In this document: positions 21,099 to 29,997 of the stretch, one piece after another
Numbering within the stretch: position 1 is the stretch's first letter
How the letters are laid out: each line of letters starts with the position of its first letter
Program-made: the position numbers and the translations under genes
Notes under the pieces: model-generated
What the model was told of the DNA's origin: nothing
Seen by the model: the letters and a program-made list of their open reading frames with translations, nothing else
The model's database searches: none
NCBI RefSeq assembly: GCF_026967475.1
Contig: NZ_CP114058.1
Location: 3,162,001 to 3,226,000 of the forward strand
Direction of reading: 5' to 3'
DNA length: 64,000 bases
Source: Rouxiella chamberiensis
GTDB taxonomy: Bacteria; Pseudomonadota; Gammaproteobacteria; Enterobacterales; Enterobacteriaceae

Positions 21099-21968
21099 AT
21101 GGATCAAGCAGGAATCATTCGTGATCTTCTCAGCTGGTTAGAAACACATCTGGACCAGCCGTTATCACTCGACAACGTTGCAGCAAAAGCAGGCTATTCA
21201 AAATGGCACCTGCAGCGGATGTTCAAGGATGTCACGAATAATGCTATCGGTGCTTACATTCGGGCTCGCAGGCTTTCTAAAGCTGCGGTAGCACTGCGTC
21301 TGACCAGTCGGCCAATTCTCGATATTGCCCTGCAATACCGATTTGACTCTCAACAGACTTTCACCCGGGCTTTCAAAAAACAATTCGCACAAACGCCTGC
21401 ACTGTACCGCCGTTCCGAAGACTGGCACTCCTTCGGTATCTGTCCGCCAATCCGTCTGGGCGCGTTCATTCTGCCACAGCCGGAATTTCTGTCATTGCCT
21501 GAAAAGCATCTGGTTGGCGTGACGCAAAGCTACTCCTGTACGCTGGAGCAGATCTCGACCTACCGCAATGAAATGCGCGATCATTTCTGGCGTCAATACA
21601 TCGGCGAATCCACGGCCTTGCCGCCGCTGCTTTACGGCCTGCATCAGACGCGACCGAGCCAGGAAAAAGACGACGAGCAGGAAGTGATGTACACCACCGC
21701 CCTCGAGCCAAGCCACATCACCGAAAACATGACGGAAGGCAAGGAAATCGTACTCCACGAAGGCGAATATGCGCTGTTCCGCTTCAAGGGTACGCCGACA
21801 GAGTTGCAGGAATTTATTCTGACCCTGTACACCACCTGTCTGCCTATGCTGAAACTGACCCGCCGCAAGGGCCAGGACATCGAGCGTTTCCATCCGACGC
21901 GCAAAACGATGGGCACAGAGCCACCCAAAGAGCTGGATTGCGATTACCTGATCCCTATCCGCCGCTAA
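21099..21968 (+). CDS. rob: AraC-family transcriptional regulator Rob
   Basis: Rob activates the mar/sox/rob stress and efflux regulon. The N-terminal AraC-type domain (about residues 1-105) has two helix-turn-helices, with DNVAAKAGYSKWHLQRMFK near residue 27 and ILDIALQYRFDSQQTFTRAF near residue 75. Residues from about 120 form the GyrI-like ligand-binding domain, ending PKELDCDYLIPIRR. The 289-residue length equals that of the family. It is divergent from creA. An imperfect long hairpin follows the stop. Confidence 0.95.
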   Translation: MDQAGIIRDLLSWLETHLDQPLSLDNVAAKAGYSKWHLQRMFKDVTNNAIGAYIRARRLSKAAVALRLTSRPILDIALQYRFDSQQTFTRAFKKQFAQTPALYRRSEDWHSFGICPPIRLGAFILPQPEFLSLPEKHLVGVTQSYSCTLEQISTYRNEMRDHFWRQYIGESTALPPLLYGLHQTRPSQEKDDEQEVMYTTALEPSHITENMTEGKEIVLHEGEYALFRFKGTPTELQEFILTLYTTCLPMLKLTRRKGQDIERFHPTRKTMGTEPPKELDCDYLIPIRR

Positions 21969-21973
21969 TGCTG

Positions 21974-22013
21974 ACCAGACGCACAGGTTTCTCGACCTGC
22001 CTGCGCCTGGTTA
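21974..22013 (+). terminator. Imperfect hairpin after rob, possible terminator
   Basis: ACCAG, CGCA and AGGT pair with ACCT, TGCG and CTGGT around the loop ttctcg, with single-base bulges between blocks. There is no T tract, so termination is uncertain. Confidence 0.45.
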
Positions 22014-22086
22014 GTTCATGTCACGCCGTCTCAAGCCCGCAAACAGACCTTTTCGCCCGCTTCACCCGAAAGTGATGCCCGCCTGA

Positions 22087-22734
22087 TTATCGCTGGATTT
22101 CGTCGAGCGCAGGCTGATCCAGATGGGCAATATCTCCTGCCGTTTCAACAATCCACCCCGATGCCAACCAGGCGCTTTGCTGATGATCGACACGGGAAAG
22201 CGAACAGTTGCGCAGACGCAAACGACGTTCGGCATAGGCCGGCAAGCCAAGAATGGTACTGACCAGACAGCCAAGCGCGATGCCGTGACTCACCAGCAGC
22301 GGCTTGCTGCCCGGCGGCAGGTCGAGACAGCTGTTAAGCGCCTCGTGCATACGCGCGGCCAGCTCGCTCATGGTTTCGCCCTGCGGAATACGGCCTTCCG
22401 GCGTGCCATCGACCATCTGCTTGCGCCATGCCTCTTCCTCGCCGGTCAGCCCGTCGAGATTACGGGTTTCCAGCACGCCCATGTGCAGTTCACGCAGACG
22501 TGGATCGGTTAACACCTTGCATCCACAGGCATCGGCGATAATTTCTGCGGTGCGTTTGGTACGACCGAGATCGCTGGCGATGACATGTGTGATACCCTCA
22601 TTGCGCACTCTTTCGGCAACCTGCTGTGCCTGAAAGATCCCTTTTTCCGTTAACGGGCTGTCAGACTGCCCTTGAATTCGGCGTGCGGCATTCCATTCGG
22701 TTTCGCCATGACGGACGAGATATACCTGTAACAT
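22087..22734 (-). CDS. gpmB: Histidine phosphatase family protein GpmB
   Basis: GpmB belongs to the cofactor-dependent phosphoglycerate mutase/phosphatase superfamily. The 215-residue protein begins [20 protein letters not shown], where the RHGE histidine is the phosphoacceptor. It also has [13 protein letters not shown] and the second catalytic histidine in [11 protein letters not shown] near residue 150. The true substrate in enterobacteria is debated, and the family name as mutase may be misleading. It is divergent from yjjX, with 49 bp between start codons. Confidence 0.93.
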   Translation of the reverse strand: MLQVYLVRHGETEWNAARRIQGQSDSPLTEKGIFQAQQVAERVRNEGITHVIASDLGRTKRTAEIIADACGCKVLTDPRLRELHMGVLETRNLDGLTGEEEAWRKQMVDGTPEGRIPQGETMSELAARMHEALNSCLDLPPGSKPLLVSHGIALGCLVSTILGLPAYAERRLRLRNCSLSRVDHQQSAWLASGWIVETAGDIAHLDQPALDEIQR

Positions 22735-22783
22735 GAGTTTTTTCCGTTATACTGCGTCAAATAAGCTAAGGACAATAAAATTT

Positions 22784-23317
22784 ATGTATCACGTTATCGC
22801 TGCGACGACGAACCCGGCAAAAATCAACGCCATTGCCCAGGCTTTTGAAGACATTTTCGGCGCCGATGCTTTCCGTATCGAAGGCGTTGAGGTCAATAGC
22901 GGTGTTCCCGATCAGCCCATTGGCAATATCGAAACCCGCACCGGCGCGAGACATCGCGTGATCGGCGCCCGTCAGATTCGTCCGGAAGCAGACTTCTGGG
23001 TCGGGATTGAAGCGGGAATCGAAGACAACATGACATTCGCCTGGATGGTGATAGAAAACATGCACCAACGCGGCGAATCGCGCTCTGCCAGCCTTATGTT
23101 GCCTGAAATTATATTACAGGAGATCAATCAGGGGAGTGAATTGGGCGACGAAATGGAAAAACTTTCCGGAATTGCCGAAGTTAAACGCAAAGGCGGCGCG
23201 ATTGGCATCTTCACCGCCGGTAAACTGACGCGCACCAGCGTGTATCATCAGGCGCTGGTGCTGGCCCTTGCGCCCTTTCATAACGTGATTTATCAGACGC
23301 GTTCGCAAACGCACTGA
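22784..23317 (+). CDS. yjjX: Non-canonical purine NTP phosphatase YjjX (inosine/xanthosine triphosphatase)
   Basis: YjjX hydrolyses ITP and XTP, keeping damaged purine nucleotides out of nucleic acids. The 177-residue product starts [17 protein letters not shown]. It has [12 protein letters not shown] near residue 43, [12 protein letters not shown] near residue 78 and the C-terminal [14 protein letters not shown] block. I chose the ATG at 22784, with AAGGA upstream, over an earlier in-frame start that lacks similarity. It is followed by the convergent trpR, 17 bp from stop to stop. Confidence 0.94.
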   Translation: MYHVIAATTNPAKINAIAQAFEDIFGADAFRIEGVEVNSGVPDQPIGNIETRTGARHRVIGARQIRPEADFWVGIEAGIEDNMTFAWMVIENMHQRGESRSASLMLPEIILQEINQGSELGDEMEKLSGIAEVKRKGGAIGIFTAGKLTRTSVYHQALVLALAPFHNVIYQTRSQTH

Positions 23318-23334
23318 TAGTCGAGAGCGGCGTT

Positions 23335-23682
23335 TTACGACGCCGCGCTATCGTCCGCAGGCTTATCAAGCAACTGCGCTGCCAACCAGGCTTTTAGCTC
23401 GGGCGGCGCAGACTTCAATCCGTTGGATCCTCGCGTTACCGTGGCTATTCCGGCACCCAGCTGGCTTTTCAGCTCGCGTTGACTCATCTCGCCTTTCATC
23501 AATTCCTGAATAATTCTCAGACGGGTTCCAAGCGCCGTGCGTTCGTCGGGCGTCAGAAACAGCTGTAACAGGGAATAGTGCAGATTTTCAGCAAAAGATT
23601 GCTGTAGCAATGTCAGAAAACATTGCCAGTCCTCATTGCCTTGTTGGGAAAGAGCCGGGTCGTTAGGAGAATTTTGTACCAT
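23335..23682 (-). CDS. trpR: Trp operon repressor
   Basis: TrpR binds tryptophan and represses the trp operon, aroH, mtr and its own gene. The 115-residue protein has [20 protein letters not shown] near residue 40 and the helix-turn-helix [20 protein letters not shown] near residue 68. It is slightly longer than E. coli TrpR (108) at both ends. A clear TrpR operator palindrome lies 12 bp before the start, so it is autoregulated. slt lies upstream on the same strand. Confidence 0.95.
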   Translation of the reverse strand: MVQNSPNDPALSQQGNEDWQCFLTLLQQSFAENLHYSLLQLFLTPDERTALGTRLRIIQELMKGEMSQRELKSQLGAGIATVTRGSNGLKSAPPELKAWLAAQLLDKPADDSAAS

Positions 23683-23694
23683 GAATAGGCTGCC

Positions 23695-23712
23695 ATACTA
23701 TTTAACTAGTAC
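23695..23712 (-). promoter_or_regulatory. TrpR operator
   Basis: The plus strand reads ATACTATTTAACTAGTAC, an imperfect 18-bp palindrome with the CTAGTTA-TAACTAG core of trp operators. It sits between slt and trpR, directly before the trpR start, where the autoregulatory operator is expected. Confidence 0.82.
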
Positions 23713-23738
23713 AGCAGCATAGCATAGTGGCGCAAAAA

Positions 23739-25667
23739 TCAGTAACGCCGCTGCCACTCCGCATCGGTTAGGATTTTGGCTGGCTGATGTAAAAAGTAAC
23801 GATAAAACGCATCATATGCTAACACATTTTTAACATATCGGCGAGTTTCAGAGAACGGGATGCTCTCGATAAAGGCGACCGCATCGACTTGTCCCTGCGT
23901 GTTGCCAAGCCAGGTATTGACCCGCGACGGCCCCGCATTGTAGGCCGCGCTCGAGAGAATCCGATTGCGGCCAAACATCTGGTAAACATACTCCAGATAA
24001 CTGGTACCGATAGTAATATTGGTTTGCGGATCAAGCAGCTGGCTGCTGTTCATGTAACCCGGAATACCGCTCATGTCGACCGTGTGCTGCGCCGTGGCGG
24101 GCATGACCTGCATTAATCCGGATGCACCGACCGGCGAACGCGCCTGCGGATTCCAGGCACTTTCCTGACGGGCAATCGCCATCGCGTAGCTCTGGGTAAT
24201 GCCCTTGTTTTCCGTCGCCTGACGGAATTCCGGTGACCAGGCGAGCGGGAAACGCTCCTGAAGATAGTCCCACAGCTTGCCGGCGATAGTCGCCTGCACA
24301 CTCAGTTCGGGCCAGCCCTTTTCATAGGCATAGCGTGCCAGAGCTTCTTGCTGCGGTTTGCTGCGGCTCTGTACGAAGTAGGTCCATTCGGTGCGCGCCA
24401 GATTGTCCATCTGCCAGTACATCAGCTCGCGCACGCGGGCGATTTCAGGGGATTTATCGAGATCGCTGTCGGGTTTGGTGGCGACAAGAATCACCATCGG
24501 ATACGGCACTTTCAGCTTTTGCGCGGCGGCCATCGGATAGAATCCACGGCCCTGCATCAGCGATCGCAGAATGCTTTCCCCTTCGCTGCGGCGGCCCTGA
24601 TCGATAAGCAGCGAGGCGTGCCAGTAACGCCATTCGTCTTCCTGCATGGCGTCGTCTGGCAGACGCGCAATCCAGCGGGCCAGCCCCTGACGGTCACCGA
24701 CGGCCAGCGACATGCGAATACGGCGCTCTACAAGCGAGGTCGAGTGGCTGCGCAGGATAACGCCGTCGCGCCATGCCGCCTGCTCGGGCGTTGCATCGCT
24801 GCCCATATACCGCCAGGCGATCACTTCTTCCAGCTTGAGGCGATCGCTGTCGTCCATTTTCTGCAAACGCACGAGGATAGGCAGCATTGAGCGGGCGTTT
24901 TCGATGTCGTCACGCGCGACACGCTCAAAGGCGATGCTGACGGCGTTACGGGTAAAATCGGTCGGCCCGACGGTGCGGGCAAAGCTTTCGACGGTATTGG
25001 GATCGTTTTGCAGCGCCACCAGCGCGTCGCTCATGGTCTGGTAATCCGGCGGCAGCTGTTTGGCCAGATAAACCACCAAACTGGTATTCCCGGCCTTCAT
25101 GGCCAGACCGATACGCTGCAAGGTGGTCAGCGCGGTCTGATTTCCGGCCTGCTGCCACACGTTGAACAGCTTGTCGCAGCTGGTCGGCAGTGACGTGCCG
25201 GTCAGCCAGATATCTTTTGCGCCATCGAAGGCGACCTGCTGCTGACCGGTCGACCACTTGGCAAAATAGTAGTTGCAGCGTGCGGCAACGGGTCGGGGTG
25301 CCTGCGGACTAAAGGCCAGCAGGCCCTGCCAGTCCTGACGGCTGGCGAGTTCGTTGATGAACCGGCCCGGCAGGGAGCGCGCAGGCGGCAACGTCGGGTT
25401 GGCCTTGACGAAGGCCGTCACCTGCTGCGGCGTGGCCAGCGCAATGTTCTGCGTGAGCTGCCGATACTCCAGATAGGGATATAAAGGATAGTCTGTCAGG
25501 GTCGGCATCAGCTGACTGACGACGTCCAGCTGGTTGGCATCCCAGGCCTGCTTGATCTGGGTATAACGCTGACGTTGTGCATCGAGAGAGTCGGCGTGTG
25601 CCGCGCCCGCTGCCGTCACCAATAACAGTCCTGCTGTCAGAAATTGCCACTTGTCCGCCTTGACCAT
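23739..25667 (-). CDS. slt: Soluble lytic murein transglycosylase Slt70
   Basis: Slt is a periplasmic enzyme that cleaves the MurNAc-GlcNAc bond of peptidoglycan to form 1,6-anhydro ends. The 642-residue protein starts with a signal peptide (FLTAGLLLVTAAGAAHA). A long alpha-helical superhelix follows, up to about residue 450. The catalytic domain has AIARQESAWNPQARSPVG near residue 495, with the catalytic Glu in QES. GLMQVMPATAQHT and AYNAGPSRVNTWL follow. Length and domain order match E. coli Slt70. It is upstream of trpR on the same strand, as in E. coli. Confidence 0.96.
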   Translation of the reverse strand: MVKADKWQFLTAGLLLVTAAGAAHADSLDAQRQRYTQIKQAWDANQLDVVSQLMPTLTDYPLYPYLEYRQLTQNIALATPQQVTAFVKANPTLPPARSLPGRFINELASRQDWQGLLAFSPQAPRPVAARCNYYFAKWSTGQQQVAFDGAKDIWLTGTSLPTSCDKLFNVWQQAGNQTALTTLQRIGLAMKAGNTSLVVYLAKQLPPDYQTMSDALVALQNDPNTVESFARTVGPTDFTRNAVSIAFERVARDDIENARSMLPILVRLQKMDDSDRLKLEEVIAWRYMGSDATPEQAAWRDGVILRSHSTSLVERRIRMSLAVGDRQGLARWIARLPDDAMQEDEWRYWHASLLIDQGRRSEGESILRSLMQGRGFYPMAAAQKLKVPYPMVILVATKPDSDLDKSPEIARVRELMYWQMDNLARTEWTYFVQSRSKPQQEALARYAYEKGWPELSVQATIAGKLWDYLQERFPLAWSPEFRQATENKGITQSYAMAIARQESAWNPQARSPVGASGLMQVMPATAQHTVDMSGIPGYMNSSQLLDPQTNITIGTSYLEYVYQMFGRNRILSSAAYNAGPSRVNTWLGNTQGQVDAVAFIESIPFSETRRYVKNVLAYDAFYRYFLHQPAKILTDAEWQRRY

Positions 25668-26105
25668 ACTTACCTTTATCCTCGCTGGTTGTATTGCTGA
25701 CCTACCTGGCCTGACTGCTCATGCACTGTGATGGCAAAAAAGCCCAGCCGTCATTATAGACCTGTCTACGCTAATCTATTCGCCGCCATAAATGAAGAAA
25801 TGCCCTGTCTACGCCAAAAACTTTACACAGTTTGAAGAATCGGCGCGGTCGGCCTGCGTCTTGCGGACGATAACAGCCCCTTTGGCAGAAAAACGCGGCG
25901 AGAAAGGTTCCAACCTTGTGAACACGGGCAGATCTATTTGGCGATGGGGGTGAGAGTTGGGGCGAAACAGGCTAAACTTCGCAGTCGGAACATATCTCAG
26001 TCATGCCGTAGTCAGGCGCGACTGGCTTTAATCTGCCGGTGCGCGCGCAGTGTCTCACTGACCTGCTCTCTGCAACCGGCCTGCAAGCAAGAGGCTCAAA
26101 ACAAC
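25668..26105. other. Intergenic region between slt and ettA
   Basis: These 438 bp separate the divergent slt and ettA. The only structure I see is a direct repeat of CCTGTCTACGC at 25761-25771 and 25804-25814, spaced 43 bp. I find no strong promoter or gene; the reading frame that extends ettA upstream is not conserved. Confidence 0.5.
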
Positions 26106-27773
26106 GTGGCTCAATACGTATACAGCATGCACCGCCTTGGCAAAGTTGTCCCGCCAAAGCGTCATATCCTGAAGAACATCTCACTCAGCTTCTTCCCGGG
26201 TGCCAAAATCGGCGTACTCGGTCTTAACGGCGCAGGTAAATCCACACTGCTGCGTATTATGGCCGGCATCGATACCGATATCGAAGGTGAAGCGCGTCCA
26301 CAGCCTGGCCTGAGAATCGGCTACCTGCCGCAGGAACCCAAGCTGAACCTCGAACACACCGTGCGTGAGTCCGTGGAAGAAGCCGTTGCCGAAGTCGTGG
26401 GTGCGCTGAAGCGCCTCGACGAAGTTTATGCGCTTTACGCCGATCCCGACGCCGATTTCGACAAACTGGCCGCCGAGCAAGGCAAGCTGGAAGAGATAAT
26501 CCAGGCGCACGATGGCCATAACCTGAACGCCCAGCTTGAACGTGCCGCCGATGCGCTGCGTCTGCCGGAGTGGGATGCCAAAATCGCCAACCTGTCCGGG
26601 GGTGAACGTCGCCGCGTCGCGCTGTGCCGCCTGCTGCTCGACAAACCTGAAATGCTGCTGCTCGACGAACCGACCAACCACCTGGATGCCGAATCCGTGG
26701 CGTGGCTCGAGCGCTTCCTGCATGACTTCGAAGGCACCGTTGTGGCGATTACGCACGACCGTTACTTCCTCGACAACGTAGCCGGCTGGATCCTCGAGCT
26801 TGACCGCGGTGAAGGTATTCCGTGGGAAGGCAACTACTCCTCGTGGCTTGAGCAGAAAGACGAACGTCTGGCGCAGGAAGCCTCTTCCGAAGCGGCCCGT
26901 CGCAAATCCATCGAGAAAGAGCTCGAGTGGGTGCGCAAAGGCGCCAAAGGCCAGCAGTCGAAAGGCAAGGCCCGCCTTGCTCGTTTCGAAGAGCTTAACA
27001 ACGCCGAATACCAGAAACGTAACGAAACCAACGAACTGTTCATTCCACCTGGCCCACGCCTCGGCGACAAAGTGGTCGAAGTGAAGAACCTGAACAAGTC
27101 CTACGGCGACCGCGTTCTGATTGATGACCTGTCCTTCTCCGTGCCGAAAGGCGCAATCGTGGGCATCATCGGTCCGAACGGTGCGGGTAAATCTACCCTC
27201 TTCCGTATGATGTCAGGTCAGGAACAGCCGAACGGCGGCTCCATCGAGCTTGGCGAAACCGTCAAGCTGGCGTCTGTCGATCAGTTCCGTGATGCCATGG
27301 ACAACAGCAAAACCGTATGGGAAGAGGTTTCCGGCGGTCAGGACATCATGCGTATCGGCACCACTGAAATGCCAAGCCGCGCTTACGTTGGCCGTTTCAA
27401 CTTCAAGGGCGTCGATCAGGGCAAACGCGTTGGCGAACTCTCTGGTGGTGAGCGCGGTCGTCTGCATCTGGCCAAGCTGTTGCAGGTTGGCGGCAACATG
27501 CTGCTGCTCGATGAACCGACCAATGACCTGGATATCGAAACCCTGCGCGCGCTTGAAAACGCCCTGCTGGAGTTCCCGGGTTGTGCAATGGTCATTTCCC
27601 ACGACCGTTGGTTCCTCGACCGTATCGCAACGCACATCCTCGATTATCAGGATGAAGGCAAGGTTGAATTCTTCGAAGGTAACTTTACCGAATACGAAGA
27701 GTACAAGAAGCGCACGCTGGGCGCAGATGCGCTGGAACCGCGCCGTATCAAATACAAGAAGATTACCAAGTAA
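26106..27773 (+). CDS. ettA: Energy-dependent translational throttle protein EttA (ABC-F)
   Basis: EttA is an ABC-F ATPase that binds the ribosomal E site and gates entry into elongation according to ATP/ADP. It has two ABC domains without membrane segments. The first has Walker A GLNGAGKST near residue 40 and signature LSGGERRRVAL. The second has Walker A GPNGAGKST near residue 357 and signature LSGGERGRLHL. The linker (about residues 240-320) contains the basic KGKARLARFEELNN of the P-site tRNA interaction motif. I chose the GTG at 26106 (VAQYVYSMHRLGKVVPPKR), giving 555 residues as in E. coli. Confidence 0.96.
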   Translation: MAQYVYSMHRLGKVVPPKRHILKNISLSFFPGAKIGVLGLNGAGKSTLLRIMAGIDTDIEGEARPQPGLRIGYLPQEPKLNLEHTVRESVEEAVAEVVGALKRLDEVYALYADPDADFDKLAAEQGKLEEIIQAHDGHNLNAQLERAADALRLPEWDAKIANLSGGERRRVALCRLLLDKPEMLLLDEPTNHLDAESVAWLERFLHDFEGTVVAITHDRYFLDNVAGWILELDRGEGIPWEGNYSSWLEQKDERLAQEASSEAARRKSIEKELEWVRKGAKGQQSKGKARLARFEELNNAEYQKRNETNELFIPPGPRLGDKVVEVKNLNKSYGDRVLIDDLSFSVPKGAIVGIIGPNGAGKSTLFRMMSGQEQPNGGSIELGETVKLASVDQFRDAMDNSKTVWEEVSGGQDIMRIGTTEMPSRAYVGRFNFKGVDQGKRVGELSGGERGRLHLAKLLQVGGNMLLLDEPTNDLDIETLRALENALLEFPGCAMVISHDRWFLDRIATHILDYQDEGKVEFFEGNFTEYEEYKKRTLGADALEPRRIKYKKITK

Positions 27774-27795
27774 GTTCTTTACCTGTCTTCCTGAT

Positions 27796-27824
27796 AACCC
27801 GGGTGCCGTTGGCCCGGGTTTTTT
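27796..27824 (+). terminator. Terminator of ettA
   Basis: AACCCGGG, loop tgccgttgg and CCCGGGTT followed by a T tract lie 22 bp after the ettA stop. Confidence 0.88.
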
Positions 27825-27832
27825 ATTGCCCG

Positions 27833-28741
27833 CTATTCGCCAAGCCCGGCCGCATAGCGCTCGGCGAAGGCGTAGTCGTTGAGCATAAAATCGATAAAAC
27901 AGGCCAGCGCGGGCGAATTCAGCTTGCGGCTGGGATACACCAGATACAGCGAGTTACTCTCCGCCTCCCATTCCGGCAGCACTCTGACCAGACGCCCACT
28001 GCCGACCTCTTCACGACACATAAACGCCGGAAGCAGCGTAATGCCTGCACCCGCCATCGCGCATTCACGGGCATAGAGCAGATTGTCGGTGCTGTGCGCC
28101 GACGGCAACACCCAGCGATGATAGACATCATGACGCCGCAAGACCCACTCCTTCCATGCCCGATGCCCGATGCAACTGTGCATTTCAAGCTGCTGCGGCG
28201 AGGTCAGCGCCGGATGACGCGCCAGATAGTCGGGCGAGGCCAGCAGATATCGCGGCCCTTCCCCAAGCGATCGGCCGATGAGTGACGAATCCTGCGGTTT
28301 GCCGCTGCGCAGCGCAACATCAAAACCTTCCTGTACCAGATCGATAAGCTGGTCGGAAACAGACACTTCGAGCGAAACATCGGGATACCGCGCGGTAAAC
28401 TCCGCATTCATGCGTGCCAGCAAGGTTGCGCCAAGTCCGGCGGGACTGGTAATGCGCAGGCGGCCGCTGGGATTATCCCTGAGCCGCAAGATAGCCAGCT
28501 CTGCGCGTTCACTCGCCTGAAGCATCTCCTGACAGTGCACCAGATAGCGCTCTCCGGCAAAGGTCAGATTGAGCTGCCGCGTGGTGCGATTAAGTAAACG
28601 GAGGCCGAGGCTTTGCTCGAGCTGACTGACCCGCTGACTGACGCTGGATTTCGGCAGACCCGCACGCCGGGCGGCCGCCGTAAAGCTGCCCGTTTCGGCC
28701 ACCAGCGCAAACAGCGCCATATCCTGCAATTGCTTAAACAT
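27833..28741 (-). CDS. LysR-family transcriptional regulator
   Basis: This 302-residue protein has the LysR layout. The N-terminal winged helix (residues 1-60) is MALFALVAETGSFTAAARRAG to LRLLNRTTRQLNLT. The C-terminal inducer-binding domain (about 90-295) is typical of the DsdC/AaeR-like subgroup, with PSGRLRITSPAGLGATLL and GAGITLLPAFM. It is divergent from an alcohol dehydrogenase-type gene, 117 bp apart, so that gene is its likely target. The inducer cannot be read from the sequence. Confidence 0.88.
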   Translation of the reverse strand: MFKQLQDMALFALVAETGSFTAAARRAGLPKSSVSQRVSQLEQSLGLRLLNRTTRQLNLTFAGERYLVHCQEMLQASERAELAILRLRDNPSGRLRITSPAGLGATLLARMNAEFTARYPDVSLEVSVSDQLIDLVQEGFDVALRSGKPQDSSLIGRSLGEGPRYLLASPDYLARHPALTSPQQLEMHSCIGHRAWKEWVLRRHDVYHRWVLPSAHSTDNLLYARECAMAGAGITLLPAFMCREEVGSGRLVRVLPEWEAESNSLYLVYPSRKLNSPALACFIDFMLNDYAFAERYAAGLGE

Positions 28742-28858
28742 GATTGTTCACCTTGGCCGAACACTTTGTTAATTATTGTCCATCTTATCAGCTTGTCTGC
28801 GCGCGACTACACTAAACGCATGACGCAAAATACTGACCTTAATGAATGGAGTAGTGCC

Positions 28859-29860
28859 ATGAGCAGCAAAGCAATCGCCGTAGATCCAAAAAATCCGCAA
28901 CAGTTTATCCAAATCGACTTACCGCCGCTTGAGATGGGGGATAACGATTTACGGGTGGAAGTGAAAGCCGTTTCCATCAATCCGGTGGATACCAAGGTGC
29001 ATCAGGGCGCGATTAAAAACGGCCTGGACAAACCGAAAGTGCTGGGTTGGGACGCAAGCGGCGTGGTGAAGGCGGTCGGCAAAAACGTCAGCGGCTTCAA
29101 CGTGGGCGACGAAGTCTGGTATGCGGGCGACATTACCCGTCCGGGCAGCAATGCCAGCGAACAGTTGATTGATTACCGCATCGTCGCCAAAAAACCGCAG
29201 TCGCTGAACTGGGCCGAAGCCGCCGCGATGCCGTTAACCGCGCTCACCGCATGGGAAGGTCTGTTCGAACACCTGAAAATTCAGGAAGCGGGAGAGGACA
29301 AGACGCTGCTGATTGTCGGTGGCGCGGGCGGCGTCGGCTCGCTGGCTATTCCTTTTGCTGCCCTGCGCAGCAAGGTCAAGGTCATTGCCACCGCGTCACG
29401 TCCGGAATCTGCGGCGTGGTGTCTGGAGCGCGGCGCGGATCTCACGGTGAATTATCAGGATCTGGTCGGCGAGCTGGAAAAACAGGGCATCAAGCAGGTT
29501 GACTATATCTTCTGCCTGAACGACACCGATGGTCACTGGGACGCGCTAGGCAAGCTTATCGCGCCGCTCGGCAAAATCTGTACTATCGTCGAGAATGCGC
29601 ATCCGCTGGATCAAAATCAGCTCAAGCTGAAAAGCGCATCGCTGCACTGGGAATTCATGTTTACCCGCAGCATGTTCACCACGCCGTGTATCGCCGAACA
29701 GGGGCATATTCTGCAACAGGTTGCCGAGCTTGTGGACGCGGGCAAGGTGCGCACCACGCTGACCGAAACCCTGAACGGTTTGTCCGTCGACAGCATTCAG
29801 GCCGCGCACGACAAAGTGCTCGAAGGTCATATGCAGGGCAAAGTGGTCGTGACGTTCTAA
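28859..29860 (+). CDS. Zinc-binding alcohol dehydrogenase family protein (MDR/quinone oxidoreductase type)
   Basis: This is a 333-residue medium-chain dehydrogenase/reductase. It has the GroES-like domain VKAVSINPVDTKVHQG, the LGWDASGVVKAVG block near residue 62 and the NADP-binding LLIVGGAGGVGSLAI near residue 153. It resembles the adh_fam_1/ZADH group, which lacks the classic catalytic zinc cysteines and reduces quinones or enones. I chose the ATG at 28859, preceded by GGAG; a longer open frame overlaps the divergent LysR gene. A terminator follows. The substrate is unknown. Confidence 0.86.
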   Translation: MSSKAIAVDPKNPQQFIQIDLPPLEMGDNDLRVEVKAVSINPVDTKVHQGAIKNGLDKPKVLGWDASGVVKAVGKNVSGFNVGDEVWYAGDITRPGSNASEQLIDYRIVAKKPQSLNWAEAAAMPLTALTAWEGLFEHLKIQEAGEDKTLLIVGGAGGVGSLAIPFAALRSKVKVIATASRPESAAWCLERGADLTVNYQDLVGELEKQGIKQVDYIFCLNDTDGHWDALGKLIAPLGKICTIVENAHPLDQNQLKLKSASLHWEFMFTRSMFTTPCIAEQGHILQQVAELVDAGKVRTTLTETLNGLSVDSIQAAHDKVLEGHMQGKVVVTF

Positions 29861-29880
29861 TCGTTTCGCGTGTTCATGAC

Positions 29881-29905
29881 AAGGTCGCCTGATGGCGGCC
29901 TTTTT
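29881..29905 (+). terminator. Terminator after the dehydrogenase gene
   Basis: AAGGTCGCC, loop tgat and GGCGGCCT followed by five T lie 20 bp after the stop. Confidence 0.82.
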
Positions 29906-29997
29906 CATGTCGTCGTGGTGACAAAACGCAGGCCGCCCCCTTTCAACTCCGCGTAGAGCCAGCGGCAGCCTTAACCTTCGTTGAGAGAGGAAGCCTT

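Noticed and set aside
25938..26105. A longer N-terminus for EttA starting at 25938
   Set aside because: The added 56 residues have no ABC-F similarity, and the GTG at 26106 gives the exact family start and length.
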